The position numbers were made by a program, and so were the translations under genes. From JANJWP01 sp964540725 (GTDB lineage Bacteria > Patescibacteriota > Gracilibacteria > BD1-5 > UBA2023), in NCBI GenBank assembly GCA_964540725.1, contig CAZINU010000016.1:1-20621 (forward strand): a DNA stretch of 20,621 nucleotides. Direction: 5' to 3'. The notes under the pieces are model-generated. The model had not been told where the DNA came from and made no database searches. It worked only from the letters and a program-made list of their open reading frames with translations. This document shows, one piece after another, positions 1 through 8,468 of this stretch. Every line of letters begins with the position of its first letter. Within the stretch, counting starts at the first letter, position 1.

Positions 1-2
1 CG

Positions 3-233
3 CCATTACCGAACTATTCCCTTAAAAGTGTCCGCTTTTATTCTTGAATCTTTCAAGAAAGAGAGGCTTTTGAAAGTAGAAAAAAAGAGTTTCCAAAATA
101 TCTCACAAAAATATATGATAACACCAAAGAATATCATGACGGGAAGTGGATGCTTATTAGAATAGAAGATAGTAAATACAATAATGAATTAATAGAAATG
201 ATTAAGATAAAGAAAAAGCCTATTGGCAACTAA
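3..233 (+). CDS. C-terminal fragment of an AT-rich foreign gene (weakly DUF3788-like)
   Basis: The window opens inside this reading frame, which ends at TAA. The last ~60 residues look like real protein, with a segment reading EYHDGKWMLIRIED and an end reading MIKIKKKPIGN. This resembles the C-terminus of DUF3788-type proteins, recalled from memory only. The DNA is strikingly AT-rich compared with the rest of the window, so it is probably foreign. A TGA at 45-47 lies in frame (context FYS-TGA-IFQ). It is read through if the host glycine code applies; otherwise a frameshift or an internal start would be needed. The gene is followed 80 bases later by an attC-like structure, so it is best explained as the gene of an integron cassette. 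Family assignment and the reading frame before base 50 are uncertain. Confidence 0.4.
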
Positions 234-313
234 TTAGATGGACAGATTTTAGAACTTCTTCGTCGCTTCGCTCCTCGACCACGCTGCGCTCTCCTCCTTT
301 CAGTCGTCGGGGC

Positions 314-411
314 GTATAACAAGGGATATACGGTTCAGCCCTCGGCTCGGGCTTCACCCAAATTTTGCTCCGTTTCACTCCGCAAAACTTCGTATATCCC
401 TAACGTTGTGC
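314..411 (+). repeat. attC-like integron recombination site
   Basis: A 98-base imperfect palindrome has the layout of an integron attC. The outer left box is GTATAAC (314-320) and the outer right box is GTTGTGC (405-411), whose complement GCACAAC matches the left box at 5 of 7 positions. Inside them, AGGGATATACG (322-332) pairs perfectly over 11 bp with CGTATATCCCT (391-401). The unpaired spacers are unequal, 1 versus 3 bases, as expected for a folded bottom-strand attC. The terminal part (333-390) can form smaller hairpins. The site lies just after the AT-rich gene fragment, as in a cassette. No integrase is in the window, and the right box departs from strict GTTRRRY (it fits GTTRTGC). Confidence 0.6.
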
Positions 412-677
412 GACATGAAATATCCGTTTCTAAAAATCATTTCGGTGGTATTTCGAACGGATAGAGTGAGTCCGGTTTCATGAAGCGCTTATGAAATACG
501 GTAATGTGAATGTGAGCGAAAGATAATTTCATTCTCACGGAATTTTCCGGATTTGTTTACATTCCATAATACCTACTTCTTAAATTTTGGCTTATGAAAG
601 AGTAAAACAAGGATGCAAAGCCCATGAAGGCTCATCTCCAAAAAAGAACGGAGGACATGCCCTGTTGACCATTCGAC
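412..677. other. Intergenic stretch, no supported gene
   Basis: No convincing protein is encoded here; the only ATG frames are under 30 codons. Base composition moves from AT-rich to the GC-rich host level. An inverted repeat pairs TATCCGTT (near 424) with GAACGGATA (near 458). Around 620-650 a hairpin can form with outer GATG/CATC and inner AGCC/GGCT pairs. A CATAAT box at 565-570 could be a -10 element. Together with the terminator that follows, a short untranslated RNA of about 110-140 bases is possible, but nothing identifies a known RNA family. Confidence 0.3.
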
Positions 678-715
678 AAAAATATCCCGGTCGCGAAAGC
701 GGTTGGGATTTTTTT
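678..715. terminator. Bidirectional intrinsic terminator
   Basis: An 11-bp stem (684-694 with 699-709, including G-T pairs) closes a GAAA loop. It is followed by a run of Ts on the plus strand (709-715), and the minus strand reads ATTTTTG after the same stem. On the minus strand it lies about 80 bases past the stop of the hydrolase gene and is its likely terminator. On the plus strand it would end any transcript crossing the attC region. Confidence 0.75.
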
Positions 716-793
716 ATGGGGTTCGCAATCCGGAGAAGGCTTCGGATTTGCGGTACGCGGTTGGGGGCGGGGCGCGAAACCGGGGCGGAGCCG

Positions 794-2302
794 TTATTCC
801 GTCGGCTTCGCCCCTATTCCGAACGTCCGTCCGGAAAGAACGAACACGACGCCCCGGATTGCGGATTTGTTCGGATAAAAATGACCGCCCCTTCCGATGA
901 TTCCGCGTGCCGCCGCCGCGTTCACGTACCCGTTCAACCCGGCATCCGCCGTAAGGTCTTCGAATCCTTGGGAAACGTTCGATGCCGGAATTCCCCGTGC
1001 CGACAGGAGCATTTTCAGCGCTTCCGCCCGCGTCACGAAATCGTTCGGTCGGTACCGTTTCGCGCGGTTCACGATGCCGACGGAAGCTGCCGTTTCCACA
1101 TAGGCACAGAGGTCCCCCAGTTCGTACGTAACGTCCTCGAAGGTTTTGCCCGAGCAAGGGAGGACGTCCGCCCCCTTGAGATTCACGACGATCTTGGCGA
1201 TTTCCGCGCGGGTGATATTGGAATTGGGCCGGTACTCCGCGAAAGAAGTTTTCCGCTCGATGATTCCCGCCGCCGCAAGTGCCACTGCGAACGTTGCTAC
1301 CGTCGATCCCCCGCGCCGAATCTCCGATTCCGGGACCGAAGCCGCGTTTTCGGAGATCCGCCCGGTCGAGTCGAGGAAAGAGAGGATTCGGCTCCAAACC
1401 TCCTCCCATTCGAAAATATCGCTATGTCCCGCGTTTTCCACCCGGAGAATTTCGTAATCGATCGGACATCGGCCCGATTCGAACAAAGCCTCGAGTTCGG
1501 CCAATTCTTCGATTTGAATGCGCTTGTCTCTTCCGCCCTGCAGAAAAAGGACGGGCGATTTCGAAAAACAGGCGCGGTTCGCAACCGACAACGCTTCGTA
1601 CGCTCCGCGATTTTGCGCGAGCGTGCCGTACCTTTCGGCCATGGTACCGGCACAAAACGCCCTCATTTGGGCGGCGCCCGGATTTCCGCTCTCGAGCAGT
1701 ATTTCGCACGAGTGGGCGATATCGAGCGGTCCCGGCGCGTTGACGACGATTCCGTCGTTGGGTACGGCCGCGTTGATCATGAGCGCGACGTATCCCCCGC
1801 GGGAATGTCCGATGATTTGGAGCTTCTTCCGATCGAGACCTTGGAGCGACGGATTTTTTTCCAATGCGGAAAAAACGTCCAAAGGTTCGAGAACGTCGTC
1901 CCCGATGGCCATGCCGGTCTCCCGGTATGCGAGACTTACGATGCACGCGTCCGACAAACGCGGCATCGCGCGGATCATTTCCGGCATCTTGAGCGCCGCC
2001 GTTTCGCTCGCCGCATCGTCGTTCGTAGTTCCGTGGAGGAGGACGACGAGGTCCATGGAGTCCCCCTCCGGCTTGGTAACGTAGGCGATCGAATCGTATT
2101 TCGGCGTTCGAATGAGGATCCGTTGTCCGGAATGGGATTCCGAAAGGTCGATCAAATCGGCACAATTCCCGTTTTCGCACTTGAATACCCGAATGTCGGA
2201 CGCTCCTTCGGAGCCGGAAGCCGCCAAGGTTGGGACGGCGGGGAGAAGGGCGGTCGCGACCACGGTCGCGACGATGGTGCGGAGCGCTGTTTCGTACGGC
2301 AT
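794..2302 (-). CDS. Secreted alpha/beta hydrolase with C-terminal S-layer homology domains
   Basis: 502 residues ending in TAA. The start chosen is the ATG that begins a signal peptide (about residues 1-28, ending LAASG); a longer frame adds an arginine-rich tail that overlaps the promoter. Residues ~60-315 are an alpha/beta hydrolase: VVLLHG (oxyanion loop, H89-G90), the nucleophile elbow GHSRG with S168, an acid candidate D259 in LQGGRDK, and H293 in AGHSD. This is a complete Ser-Asp-His set, so esterase or peptidase activity on an extracellular substrate is likely; the substrate is unknown. Residues ~335-500 hold three S-layer homology repeats, two with the TRAE motif (RPNSNITRAE, RPNDFVTRAE) and a third that is degenerate. 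The SLH part should bind the enzyme to cell-wall polymer. It is transcribed divergently from the sigma factor gene and has a good promoter at 2339-2366. Confidence 0.85.
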   Translation of the reverse strand: MPYETALRTIVATVVATALLPAVPTLAASGSEGASDIRVFKCENGNCADLIDLSESHSGQRILIRTPKYDSIAYVTKPEGDSMDLVVLLHGTTNDDAASETAALKMPEMIRAMPRLSDACIVSLAYRETGMAIGDDVLEPLDVFSALEKNPSLQGLDRKKLQIIGHSRGGYVALMINAAVPNDGIVVNAPGPLDIAHSCEILLESGNPGAAQMRAFCAGTMAERYGTLAQNRGAYEALSVANRACFSKSPVLFLQGGRDKRIQIEELAELEALFESGRCPIDYEILRVENAGHSDIFEWEEVWSRILSFLDSTGRISENAASVPESEIRRGGSTVATFAVALAAAGIIERKTSFAEYRPNSNITRAEIAKIVVNLKGADVLPCSGKTFEDVTYELGDLCAYVETAASVGIVNRAKRYRPNDFVTRAEALKMLLSARGIPASNVSQGFEDLTADAGLNGYVNAAAARGIIGRGGHFYPNKSAIRGVVFVLSGRTFGIGAKPTE

Positions 2303-2338
2303 TGGAAAAACGGTTTTGGAAAGGCGGTTTCGTTTCCG

Positions 2339-2366
2339 ATGGTACGGCAAACGCCCGTTTTTGCAA
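2339..2366 (-). promoter_or_regulatory. Promoter of the SLH hydrolase gene
   Basis: On the minus strand TTGCAA (2366-2361) and TACCAT (2344-2339) are 16 bases apart, 37 bases before the hydrolase ATG. The spacing equals that of other promoters in this window. Confidence 0.5.
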
Positions 2367-2429
2367 CGGCGCCGATCCGGCGGTCGCGTCCGTTTTCCGG
2401 GTCGCGACCGATTCCGCACGACGCGACCC

Positions 2430-2457
2430 TTTTCCAATTCCCGAAAATCGGTACAAT
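2430..2457 (+). promoter_or_regulatory. Possible promoter of the sigma/anti-sigma operon
   Basis: TACAAT at 2452-2457 is a good -10 box, identical to those before the exporter operon and rpmH. The -35 region (TTTTCC, 16 bases upstream) is weak. It lies about 60 bases before the sigma factor ATG. Confidence 0.35.
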
Positions 2458-2519
2458 CCGCGCGATTTTTTCGTCACGTTCCCGTCGAAAAACCGTCCAA
2501 GGTTTTCGAAGGGGCGGCG

Positions 2520-3116
2520 ATGTCTGAAAACGTTCCCTTTTCCCCTGCCGTCATGGCCGAGACATTCGACGCCGAACGTTTCCGCGAAGGCGACCCGGAA
2601 ACCTTCGAAGCCCTCTACGACCGCTACGTTCGGAAGATATACGATTTCCTCTTTTTCAAGACGTTCGACCGCGAAACGGCCGAAGACCTCACGCAGGACG
2701 CTTTCTTCAAAATACTTCGGTCCGCAAAGGCGTTCAAGGGGTCGACCGAGGCCGAATTCAGGTCGTGGGCGTATTCCATCGCGTACCACGCGTTCGTCGA
2801 CCATAGCCGGTCTTCGAAGGAAACCGCCGACCTCGACGCCGTCGCCGAAACGCATGGGGCGTCCGAAAACCACGCGGAACGAATCGACCGTTCCGATACC
2901 CTCTCCGAGGTTCTCTCCTACCTGTCCGGCATTCCGGAATCCCAGCGGGAAATCGTCGTCATGCGGGTTTGGGACGATCTCTCGTACGCCGAAATATCCG
3001 AAATCACCGGCAAGAGCGTCGACAGCTGCAAGAAAACCGTTTCGAGGGTGCTGGCGCAAATCCAAGCCAACGTCGCGTACGCCCTCCTCCTCGCCATCTC
3101 CGTTCTTTTTCCGTAA
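2520..3116 (+). CDS. ECF-type RNA polymerase sigma factor
   Basis: 198 residues, ending in TAA. Region 2 spans about residues 20-95 and includes the ECF signature ETAEDLTQDAFFKILRS (core-binding helix) and FRSWAYSIAYHAFVDHSR (-10 recognition). After an acidic linker, region 4 spans about 130-185 with the helix-turn-helix SYAEISEITGKSVDSCKKTVSR. The length suits a minimal sigma-70 family member lacking regions 1 and 3. The last ~15 residues (YALLLAISVLFP) are unusually hydrophobic. The start was chosen at the ATG after AAGGGG at 2509-2514; an ATG 11 codons later is possible. It is followed after 5 bases by a membrane protein, the usual sigma/anti-sigma arrangement. Its targets cannot be read from the window. 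Confidence 0.9.
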   Translation: MSENVPFSPAVMAETFDAERFREGDPETFEALYDRYVRKIYDFLFFKTFDRETAEDLTQDAFFKILRSAKAFKGSTEAEFRSWAYSIAYHAFVDHSRSSKETADLDAVAETHGASENHAERIDRSDTLSEVLSYLSGIPESQREIVVMRVWDDLSYAEISEITGKSVDSCKKTVSRVLAQIQANVAYALLLAISVLFP

Positions 3117-3121
3117 TTGCC

Positions 3122-4405
3122 ATGCATTCCGACATCCGCGACATCGTGGACGAACTCGTCCGGTCGGACTCCTCCCTCGAAAACGATCGGGAGCGCCTTT
3201 CGGCGGCCATGGAGCGGATTCGAAGCCTCCGTCCCGATACGGAATTCGACGACGGGTTTCGCGCCGCGCTCAAAGACCGCCTCCTCGCCGAGTTTCCCGT
3301 CCGTCGGAATTCGACCGATTTCGTCTTCCGCATTTTCGGCACGCTGTTCGCCGGAGCGTCCGTCGCCTTCGCCGCGTACGCGGTGAGCGTTTCCCTCTTC
3401 GGAAACCCGCTCGCGCCGGTTTCCGAACCGGCTTCCGCTCCGGCCCCGATAGCGTACGTGCCGTCCGGGGCTCCGGTCAAGGATTCCGCCCGAACGTCCC
3501 CCGCGCCCGAAATTTCCGTTTCCGAATCCGCCCAGGACGTTCCTTCGGAGGGGCGTTCGGAACGTTCCGCCGCCGGTTTCCGGGACGATTCCGCCACGCG
3601 GGCGCCTTCGGTTCCCACGAACGCGGATACGCCCGTTTCCGGGGCGAAGTCCGAACCGGACGTTCCGCCGCCCGCCGCCTCCGATTCTCGGGGGGAATCT
3701 CCGACGACCGCGCAACCGAACGTCGCCCGATTCGAAAGCGAAGCCCTGTTCGCGTATCGCAAGCCATTGCCGGCCGAGGCGTTCGGCCCCCTTTCGTCCG
3801 CGTCGCGGGGGGCGGTTTCCGTTTCGGACGAGTTCGCCGCTTCCGGCCGATCGTTCAAAGCGTCCCCCGGGAACGACGCGGCTTCGGATTCCGACGCGGG
3901 CGTTTCGTCGCTCGCGGCTCCGTTTTCCGCCATGTCGTCCGACCCCGGGCCTTCCGTTTCCGAAATTCCCGTCCCGTCGTTGCCCGTCCTTCCGGATCGG
4001 TTGCCGGTATTCCGCGTGCTTGACGCGTCGGACGTTCCGTCCTCGTCGGGAGCGGAATCGTCGTCCCGTCTCGACGGCTTTCCGATTTTCTCCGGAAACG
4101 GCATTGCCGTCTCGGTCGAGGCCGCCGGATTCGAAACGTCCGAATACGCGGTCGAGACCGACGTCGGCATCCTCCGTTCCGCCATTCTCCGCCGTCTCGC
4201 CGATTTCGGCGTAACCGGAACCGGCGCCGCCTTGGCCACTCCCGAACGCGCCTACGTCCTGACCGTCGCTCCCGACGCGGAAGGGGTGGGGCGGAAATAC
4301 CTCGTTCCGGCATGGTCTTTCGACATACTGAAGGCCGAATCGTCGTTTCCGAACCGAATCGTCGTGCCCGTTTTACGTGATTCCGCGAACCCGTCAGATC
4401 GGTAA
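3122..4405 (+). CDS. Single-pass membrane protein, probable anti-sigma factor
   Basis: 427 residues, ending in TAA, beginning 5 bases after the sigma factor stop. Residues 1-66 are a charged cytoplasmic segment with FDDGFRAALKDRLLAEF, similar in style to the membrane-proximal part of anti-sigma factors. One membrane helix follows at about 68-93 (VFRIFGTLFAGASVAFAAYAV). The remaining ~330 residues are Ser/Pro/Ala/Glu-rich and low-complexity to about residue 300, then a more ordered domain of about 100 residues (from about LPDRLPVFRVLDA to the end) that could be a sensor. No zinc-binding HxxxCxxC motif of classical anti-sigma factors is visible, so the role rests on operon context and topology. 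A general envelope protein is the main alternative. Confidence 0.65.
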   Translation: MHSDIRDIVDELVRSDSSLENDRERLSAAMERIRSLRPDTEFDDGFRAALKDRLLAEFPVRRNSTDFVFRIFGTLFAGASVAFAAYAVSVSLFGNPLAPVSEPASAPAPIAYVPSGAPVKDSARTSPAPEISVSESAQDVPSEGRSERSAAGFRDDSATRAPSVPTNADTPVSGAKSEPDVPPPAASDSRGESPTTAQPNVARFESEALFAYRKPLPAEAFGPLSSASRGAVSVSDEFAASGRSFKASPGNDAASDSDAGVSSLAAPFSAMSSDPGPSVSEIPVPSLPVLPDRLPVFRVLDASDVPSSSGAESSSRLDGFPIFSGNGIAVSVEAAGFETSEYAVETDVGILRSAILRRLADFGVTGTGAALATPERAYVLTVAPDAEGVGRKYLVPAWSFDILKAESSFPNRIVVPVLRDSANPSDR

Positions 4406-4442
4406 GCCACCTTCCGCCGCCGCGTTCGCGCCCCACCCGGAA

Positions 4443-4469
4443 TTGCATTTTTAAAAATGCGGATACAAT
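4443..4469 (+). promoter_or_regulatory. Promoter with palindromic operator-like box before the exporter operon
   Basis: TTGCAT (4443-4448) and TACAAT (4464-4469), 15 bases apart, make a good promoter. A perfect 16-bp palindrome, GCATTTTTAAAAATGC (4445-4460), overlaps the -35 box and fills the spacer, an ideal place for a repressor. The stretch down to the first ATG (4505) is A-rich, as in an untranslated leader. Confidence 0.55.
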
Positions 4470-4504
4470 AAAGTCAATTCAAACGGAAAACAAATACGAA
4501 TCCG

Positions 4505-6535
4505 ATGTCGCAGGGCATGTTCCGACCCCTTCGGACTTTCCGTTTTCCGTTCGGACCCATGGAAAAAACGATCGAAGCATTCCGGGGGAAGCGCCGACGC
4601 CAACTCGTTTTCGTCGCCGCCGCCGTCACCATTGTTACCGCCACCGTTTTCGGATTCCGGTTTTTTCGTTCCGCCGAAGTCGAAATTCCCGCCGCGACCG
4701 ATCGGGTCACGCTCGCGACCGTCCGATCGACGGTTTCTTCCGACGCGAAAATTTCCGCGGACGTTCGGAGTCTCTCGTTTTCCGTCGGAGGAACGGTTCG
4801 GGAAATTCGGAAGCGTCCGGGAGATTCCGTAGGGTCGGGGGAAGTCGTCGCCGTCCTCGATTCCGGAATTCCGGAATCCGAAGTACGGGTGGCGGAAGCC
4901 GCGCTGGAGCGCGCGAAAGCGCTCCTTGCCGCCCGAGTGGCGTCCGACCCGGAAACGGTCCGGAAGGCCGAACGCGAATATTCGGCCGCGGTGTCGGCCC
5001 TTTCGTCGGAAAAAATCCGTTCCGCCGGCGACGCCGACCGGAGAAGCGCATCCCTGGTCATTGCGGAAGCCGCTTTGGCTTCGGCGGAAACGGACGAAAT
5101 CGCCGTTCGGAATTCGGCGATTTCGTCCGTTTCCGCCGCTCGGGCGACCCTGTCTGCCGACGAGGAGGCGCTCGAATCCGCACGTCGCTCGCTCGATCGC
5201 GTCGCCAAGGAGTCCGAAGACCGGATTCTCCGGGCTCGGAACCGCACCGGTCTCGCCGCGTCCGCCCTCCGTTCCAAGGCCTCGTCATTTTTTTCCGAGG
5301 CGGACGCTTTCTTGGGCGTAACCGAAACGAACCGTTTCCGAAACGACCCGTTCGAGACCTACCTTTCGGCGAAAGATTCGTCGCGCCTCGTCCGCGCCTC
5401 GTCCGCGTACCTGTCCGCCTCGTCCGCGTACCTGTCCGCCTCGTCCACCGGGGTTCTCGCGCTCGGCGACGCCATCGTCGCGACCCTCCGGGAAACCGAG
5501 CTCGTCCTCGCGGCGACCGTTCCGTCGACCGCGTTTTCGGAATCCGCCATCGCCGAAAAATCCGCCGCCTTCCGGAACATGCTCACCGAGTTCCTGAATC
5601 TTCGGCAAGCGTTGTCCGACGCGGTATCGGCCGAAGCCGCAGAAATCGCGGCCGCGAAATCGGAACGCTCTTCGGCTTCGGATGCCGTGCTCGCCGCCCA
5701 AGCCCAGAAAGAACGTTCGGATACTTCTCTCCAGTCCGTCCTTTCGGACGCCGAACGTTCGGTGCTCGCCGCTCGTTCCGCCCGAACGTCCGCGGAGGCC
5801 GCGCTCGTTTCGGCCCGAACGGACGCCCGGGCCGCGTTCGACGACGGCATCGCGTCGGTTTCGGATGCCGAGAAACGCGCCTCCGTATCCGAATCCGCCC
5901 TCCGTTCCGCCAAATCTTCGTCGTCCGCGTCCGAAATCCGGGCGCTCGAAGCGGACGTCGCGTCCGCCCGGGCATCCCTCGAACGCGCCCTCCGGAATCT
6001 TGCCGACGCGGAACTCCGGAGTCCGTGCGACGGCGTCGTCGGCGAAATCCGGTTCGAAGTCGGCGAAAGCGTCCAACCCTCTCAGGCCGTCATGACCGTC
6101 GCGGACGTCTCGAACCCTTCCGCGGTTTCGTATGTCGAAGAACTCGACGTTCCGAAAATCCGGTCGGGACAGCCGGCCGTCGTTCGGATCGACGCGTTTC
6201 CGGATCGGGAGTTCCCCGGATCGGTCAAGTCGGTTTCGCCCGCCGCCACCGTCGATTCGGCGGGCATCGTCACGTACCGGACGGAAGTGTCGTTTTCTCC
6301 GGCATCCGTCTCCGGCGCGTTCGAGGGCATGAGCGCCACCGTCGACTTCGTTACGGAGGAGGCCGTTTCCGTACCGACGGTGCCGGCCCGCGCCATCGTC
6401 GCCGCTTCGTGAGCCTTCCAGGTTCTCACCCCTTCGGGTCCGAAAACCGTCCGCCCCGGCATTTCCGACGGGAAACGGACGGTCGTCGAGGGGCTCGTCC
6501 CGGGCGAGGAAATCGTACTTCCGGAATCCCGGTAG
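4505..6535 (+). CDS. Periplasmic adaptor (HlyD/MacA-type membrane fusion protein), one recoded UGA
   Basis: 676 residues when UGA is read as glycine, ending in TAG. A short cytoplasmic N-terminus and one membrane helix (about residues 33-55) precede a beta/lipoyl half-domain (VGGTVREIRKRPGDSVGSGEVVAVLD). A very long Ala/Ser/Glu-rich coiled coil of about 350 residues follows. The returning lipoyl half reads LRSPCDGVVGEIRFEVGESV, then the beta-barrel. A TGA at 6410-6412 (residue 636) interrupts the frame between IVAAS and AFQVLTPSG. The stretch after it, ending GLVPGEEIVLPE, is the standard membrane-proximal end of the family, so the codon must be read through. It links the inner-membrane MacB-like pump encoded next to the outside. 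The ATG at 4559 (MEKTIEAF) is an equally possible start. The coiled coil is much longer than in E. coli MacA. Confidence 0.85.
5396..5446 (+). repeat. 21-bp tandem repeat inside the adaptor coiled coil
   Basis: The 21-base unit starting GCCTCGTCCGCG occurs 2.4 times in direct tandem (5396-5416, 5417-5437, then 9 bases). It stays in frame and encodes the repeated peptide ASSAYLS. A recent slippage duplication is the simplest cause. Confidence 0.8.
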
Positions 6536-6539
6536 CCGT

Positions 6540-7730
6540 ATGGCCACGCTCCAACTGTTCCTTTTCTCCGTCCGATCGCTCCGGTCGAACCGCCTCCGGA
6601 GCCTCCTTTCGGTTTCCGGAATCGTCATCGGGGCATTCACGATTACCTTCGTCGGCGCCCTCGGAAACGGCGTCGACCGGTTTTTAAAGGAACAGCTCAG
6701 CTTCTTAAGCGCCACGTCCATTTTCGTCGAACCGTCGAGCGCGTCGCTTTCGTCCTCCAAATTGAAAGAGGGCGATTTGGACCGGGTGCTCGACGTTTCC
6801 AAAAACCTCCTTTCGGGAACTCCCATGTCCATGGGGCGGGCCACGGTCGCGGCCGGAAACGAATCGGAACCGGCGGCCATCATCGGAACCGCCGCCACCT
6901 TTCCGGACGTCATGAAATTCTCCGTCCGGTTGGGGACGTATTTTTCCCCGGGGGAGGTCGCGAAATCGGAAAAAGTCGTCGTACTCTGACCCGGCCTTGC
7001 CGAAAAACTGTTCGGCCGAACCGACGTCGTGGGCGAATGGGTGACCGTCGCCCGGAAGCGTTTCCGCGTCGTCGGCATCATGGCCGACACGCCTTCGCTC
7101 TCGGGGTTTTCCTTCGACGACGCCGCCTACGTTCCCCATACGGCCGCGACCCGGTTCGTAACCGGCGACGCGGGCAACGCCCACGTGCTCGTCTTTCTCG
7201 CGAAGAGTCCGGAAACGGTTTCCGCCGCTTCCCTCGAAATTACCGCCGCCCTTCGCAAATTCCACGGAATACGGGAAGGGGAACCCGACGACTTCAACGT
7301 CTACGAACAGAAGGCCATGGTTTCCGCCATCAACCTCGTTACCAAGGCGTTCACGTACCTCATCGTCGGCGTCGCGCTCCTCATTCTCGTCGTTTCCGGC
7401 ATCGGCATCATGAACGTCATGTACGCTTCGGTGGCGGAACGGACCCGCGACATCGGGGTCATGCGGGCGGTCGGCGCCCGAAAATCCGACGTCGTCTTCC
7501 AATTCGTCTCGGAGAGCGTCGTGCTTTCGGCGTTCGCGGCGACGGTCGGAATCCTGCTCGCCGAGGCGACCGTTTTCGCCGCGAATTCGGCACTGTCGGA
7601 ATTCCAGTTCGTCCGGGGGAATTCCGGCGACGTCTTCGCCCTCGCGTTCACGATCTCCGTTTCCCTCGTTTTCGGAATCGCCCCCGCCGTCCGGGCTTCC
7701 CGGCTCGACATGGTCGAGGCCCTTAAATAG
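6540..7730 (+). CDS. MacB-type ABC transporter permease, one recoded UGA
   Basis: 396 residues under the glycine reading, ending in TAG and starting 4 bases after the adaptor stop. The N-terminal helix (about 15-40: LRSLLSVSGIVIGAFTITFV) and the MacB periplasmic core domain (about 45-260) are followed by three C-terminal helices of the FtsX family (about 268-300, 318-345, 362-385). Family hallmarks include GIMNVMYASVAERTRDIGVMRAVGAR and the final APAVRASRLDMVEALK. The TGA at 6987-6989 (residue 150) lies in VVVL-TGA-PGLAEKLFG, where relatives have glycine (VVLG...LA..LFG). Unlike E. coli MacB the ATPase is a separate chain, encoded next. It works as a dimer using ATP to drive export of a substrate such as a peptide, lipid or lipoprotein; the actual cargo is unknown. 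Confidence 0.92.
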
Positions 7731-7737
7731 CTTTCGC

Positions 7738-8448
7738 ATGCCGCTCTTCGAACTGACGGATATCCGCAAATCCTACCTCCTCTCGGACGGTCGGGAAATT
7801 CCCGTGCTCCGCGATATCGACCTGATCATCGAACGGGGCGAATTCGTGGCGCTCATGGGGGAGAGCGGTTCCGGAAAATCGACCCTTCTCGACGTTCTTT
7901 GATTCCTCCATCCGCCCTCGTGAGGAACGTACCGTCTCGACGGGGAGGACGTTTCGAACCTTTCCGACGACGAACTCTCGTACCTCCGGAACCGGAGGAT
8001 CGGATTCGTCTTCCAGCAGTTCCATCTGCTCCCGAAACTCTCGGCGCTTGAGAACGCCGTGCTTCCGGCCATGTATTCCGATCTGCCGCCTTCTTCGTGG
8101 AACGCCCGTGGGGAATACCTTCTCCGCCGGCTCGGGCTCGCCGACAAGCTCGCGAGCCCGCCGGGGGAACTTTCCGGCGGACAACAGCAACGGGTCGCCA
8201 TCGCCCGGGCCCTGATGAACGACCCGGACGTCATTCTCGCCGACGAACCGACGGGCAATCTCGATTCCGAAACGACGAAGGAAATCCTCGCGCTCCTTTC
8301 CGAACTCCGTTCGCAGGGAAAAACCATCGTCATGGTTACCCACGCCCACGACGTCGCCGCCATCGCCGATCGGATCGTCCGGGTGAGCGACGGAAGGATC
8401 GTCGCGGAATCGGGGCGCAAAAAAACGGCTCCCCGAAGGGAGCCGTAG
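7738..8448 (+). CDS. MacB/LolD-type ABC transporter ATPase, two recoded UGA codons
   Basis: 236 residues, ending in TAG. All nucleotide-binding motifs are present: Walker A GESGSGKST (41-49), Q-loop FVFQQFHLLP, signature LSGGQQQR, Walker B VILADEPTGNLD and the H-loop in MVTHAHD. Two TGA codons, at 7900-7902 (residue 55) and 7921-7923 (residue 62), read LLDVL-G-FLHPPS-G-GTYRLDGEDV. Glycine is the family residue at both sites (compare LLxILGxLDxPTSGxYxLDG). Under the standard code Walker A and the signature motif would be on separate fragments. It is the third gene of the exporter operon, 7 bases after the permease. Its stop codon lies next to the terminator hairpin of the convergent GGDEF/EAL gene. 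Confidence 0.93.
8419..8445 (-). terminator. Intrinsic terminator of the GGDEF/EAL gene
   Basis: CGGCTCCC-CGAA-GGGAGCCG (8426-8445) forms an 8-bp stem, and on the minus strand it is followed by seven Us (8425-8419). It lies 24 bases past the TGA of the minus-strand gene and overlaps the last codons of the convergent ATPase gene. The plus strand has no T run after the stem. Confidence 0.8.
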
Positions 8449-8468
8449 GATCGTCATGATTCAGACGA

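Noticed and set aside
600..660. Cyclic-di-GMP (GEMM) riboswitch suggested by GGATGCAAAGCCC
   Set aside because: Only the GCAAAGCC string matches. The paired elements and GNRA receptor of GEMM are not found, and no gene follows on that strand.
587..2527. Long open frame on the plus strand opposite the SLH hydrolase gene
   Set aside because: Very arginine-rich, with no domain signals. The minus strand encodes a complete hydrolase plus SLH protein, so this is an antisense shadow caused by high GC.
3004..4239. 411-residue minus-strand frame opposite the probable anti-sigma gene
   Set aside because: Low-complexity mirror of the Ser/Pro-rich coding strand. The plus-strand frame has a membrane helix and correct operon spacing.
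6410..6412. UGA as selenocysteine or tryptophan
   Set aside because: No selenoprotein family is involved, and none of the UGA positions is a Trp or Cys site in the families; glycine fits each.
7738..8448. ABC ATPase as a pseudogene broken by two stop codons
   Set aside because: Both TGA codons fall on conserved glycine positions, all catalytic motifs are intact, and neighbouring genes show the same pattern, so recoding explains it better than decay.
7773..8468. Extension of the GGDEF/EAL protein through TGA into the ATPase gene
   Set aside because: It would cross the intrinsic terminator and run antisense to nearly the whole ATPase gene.
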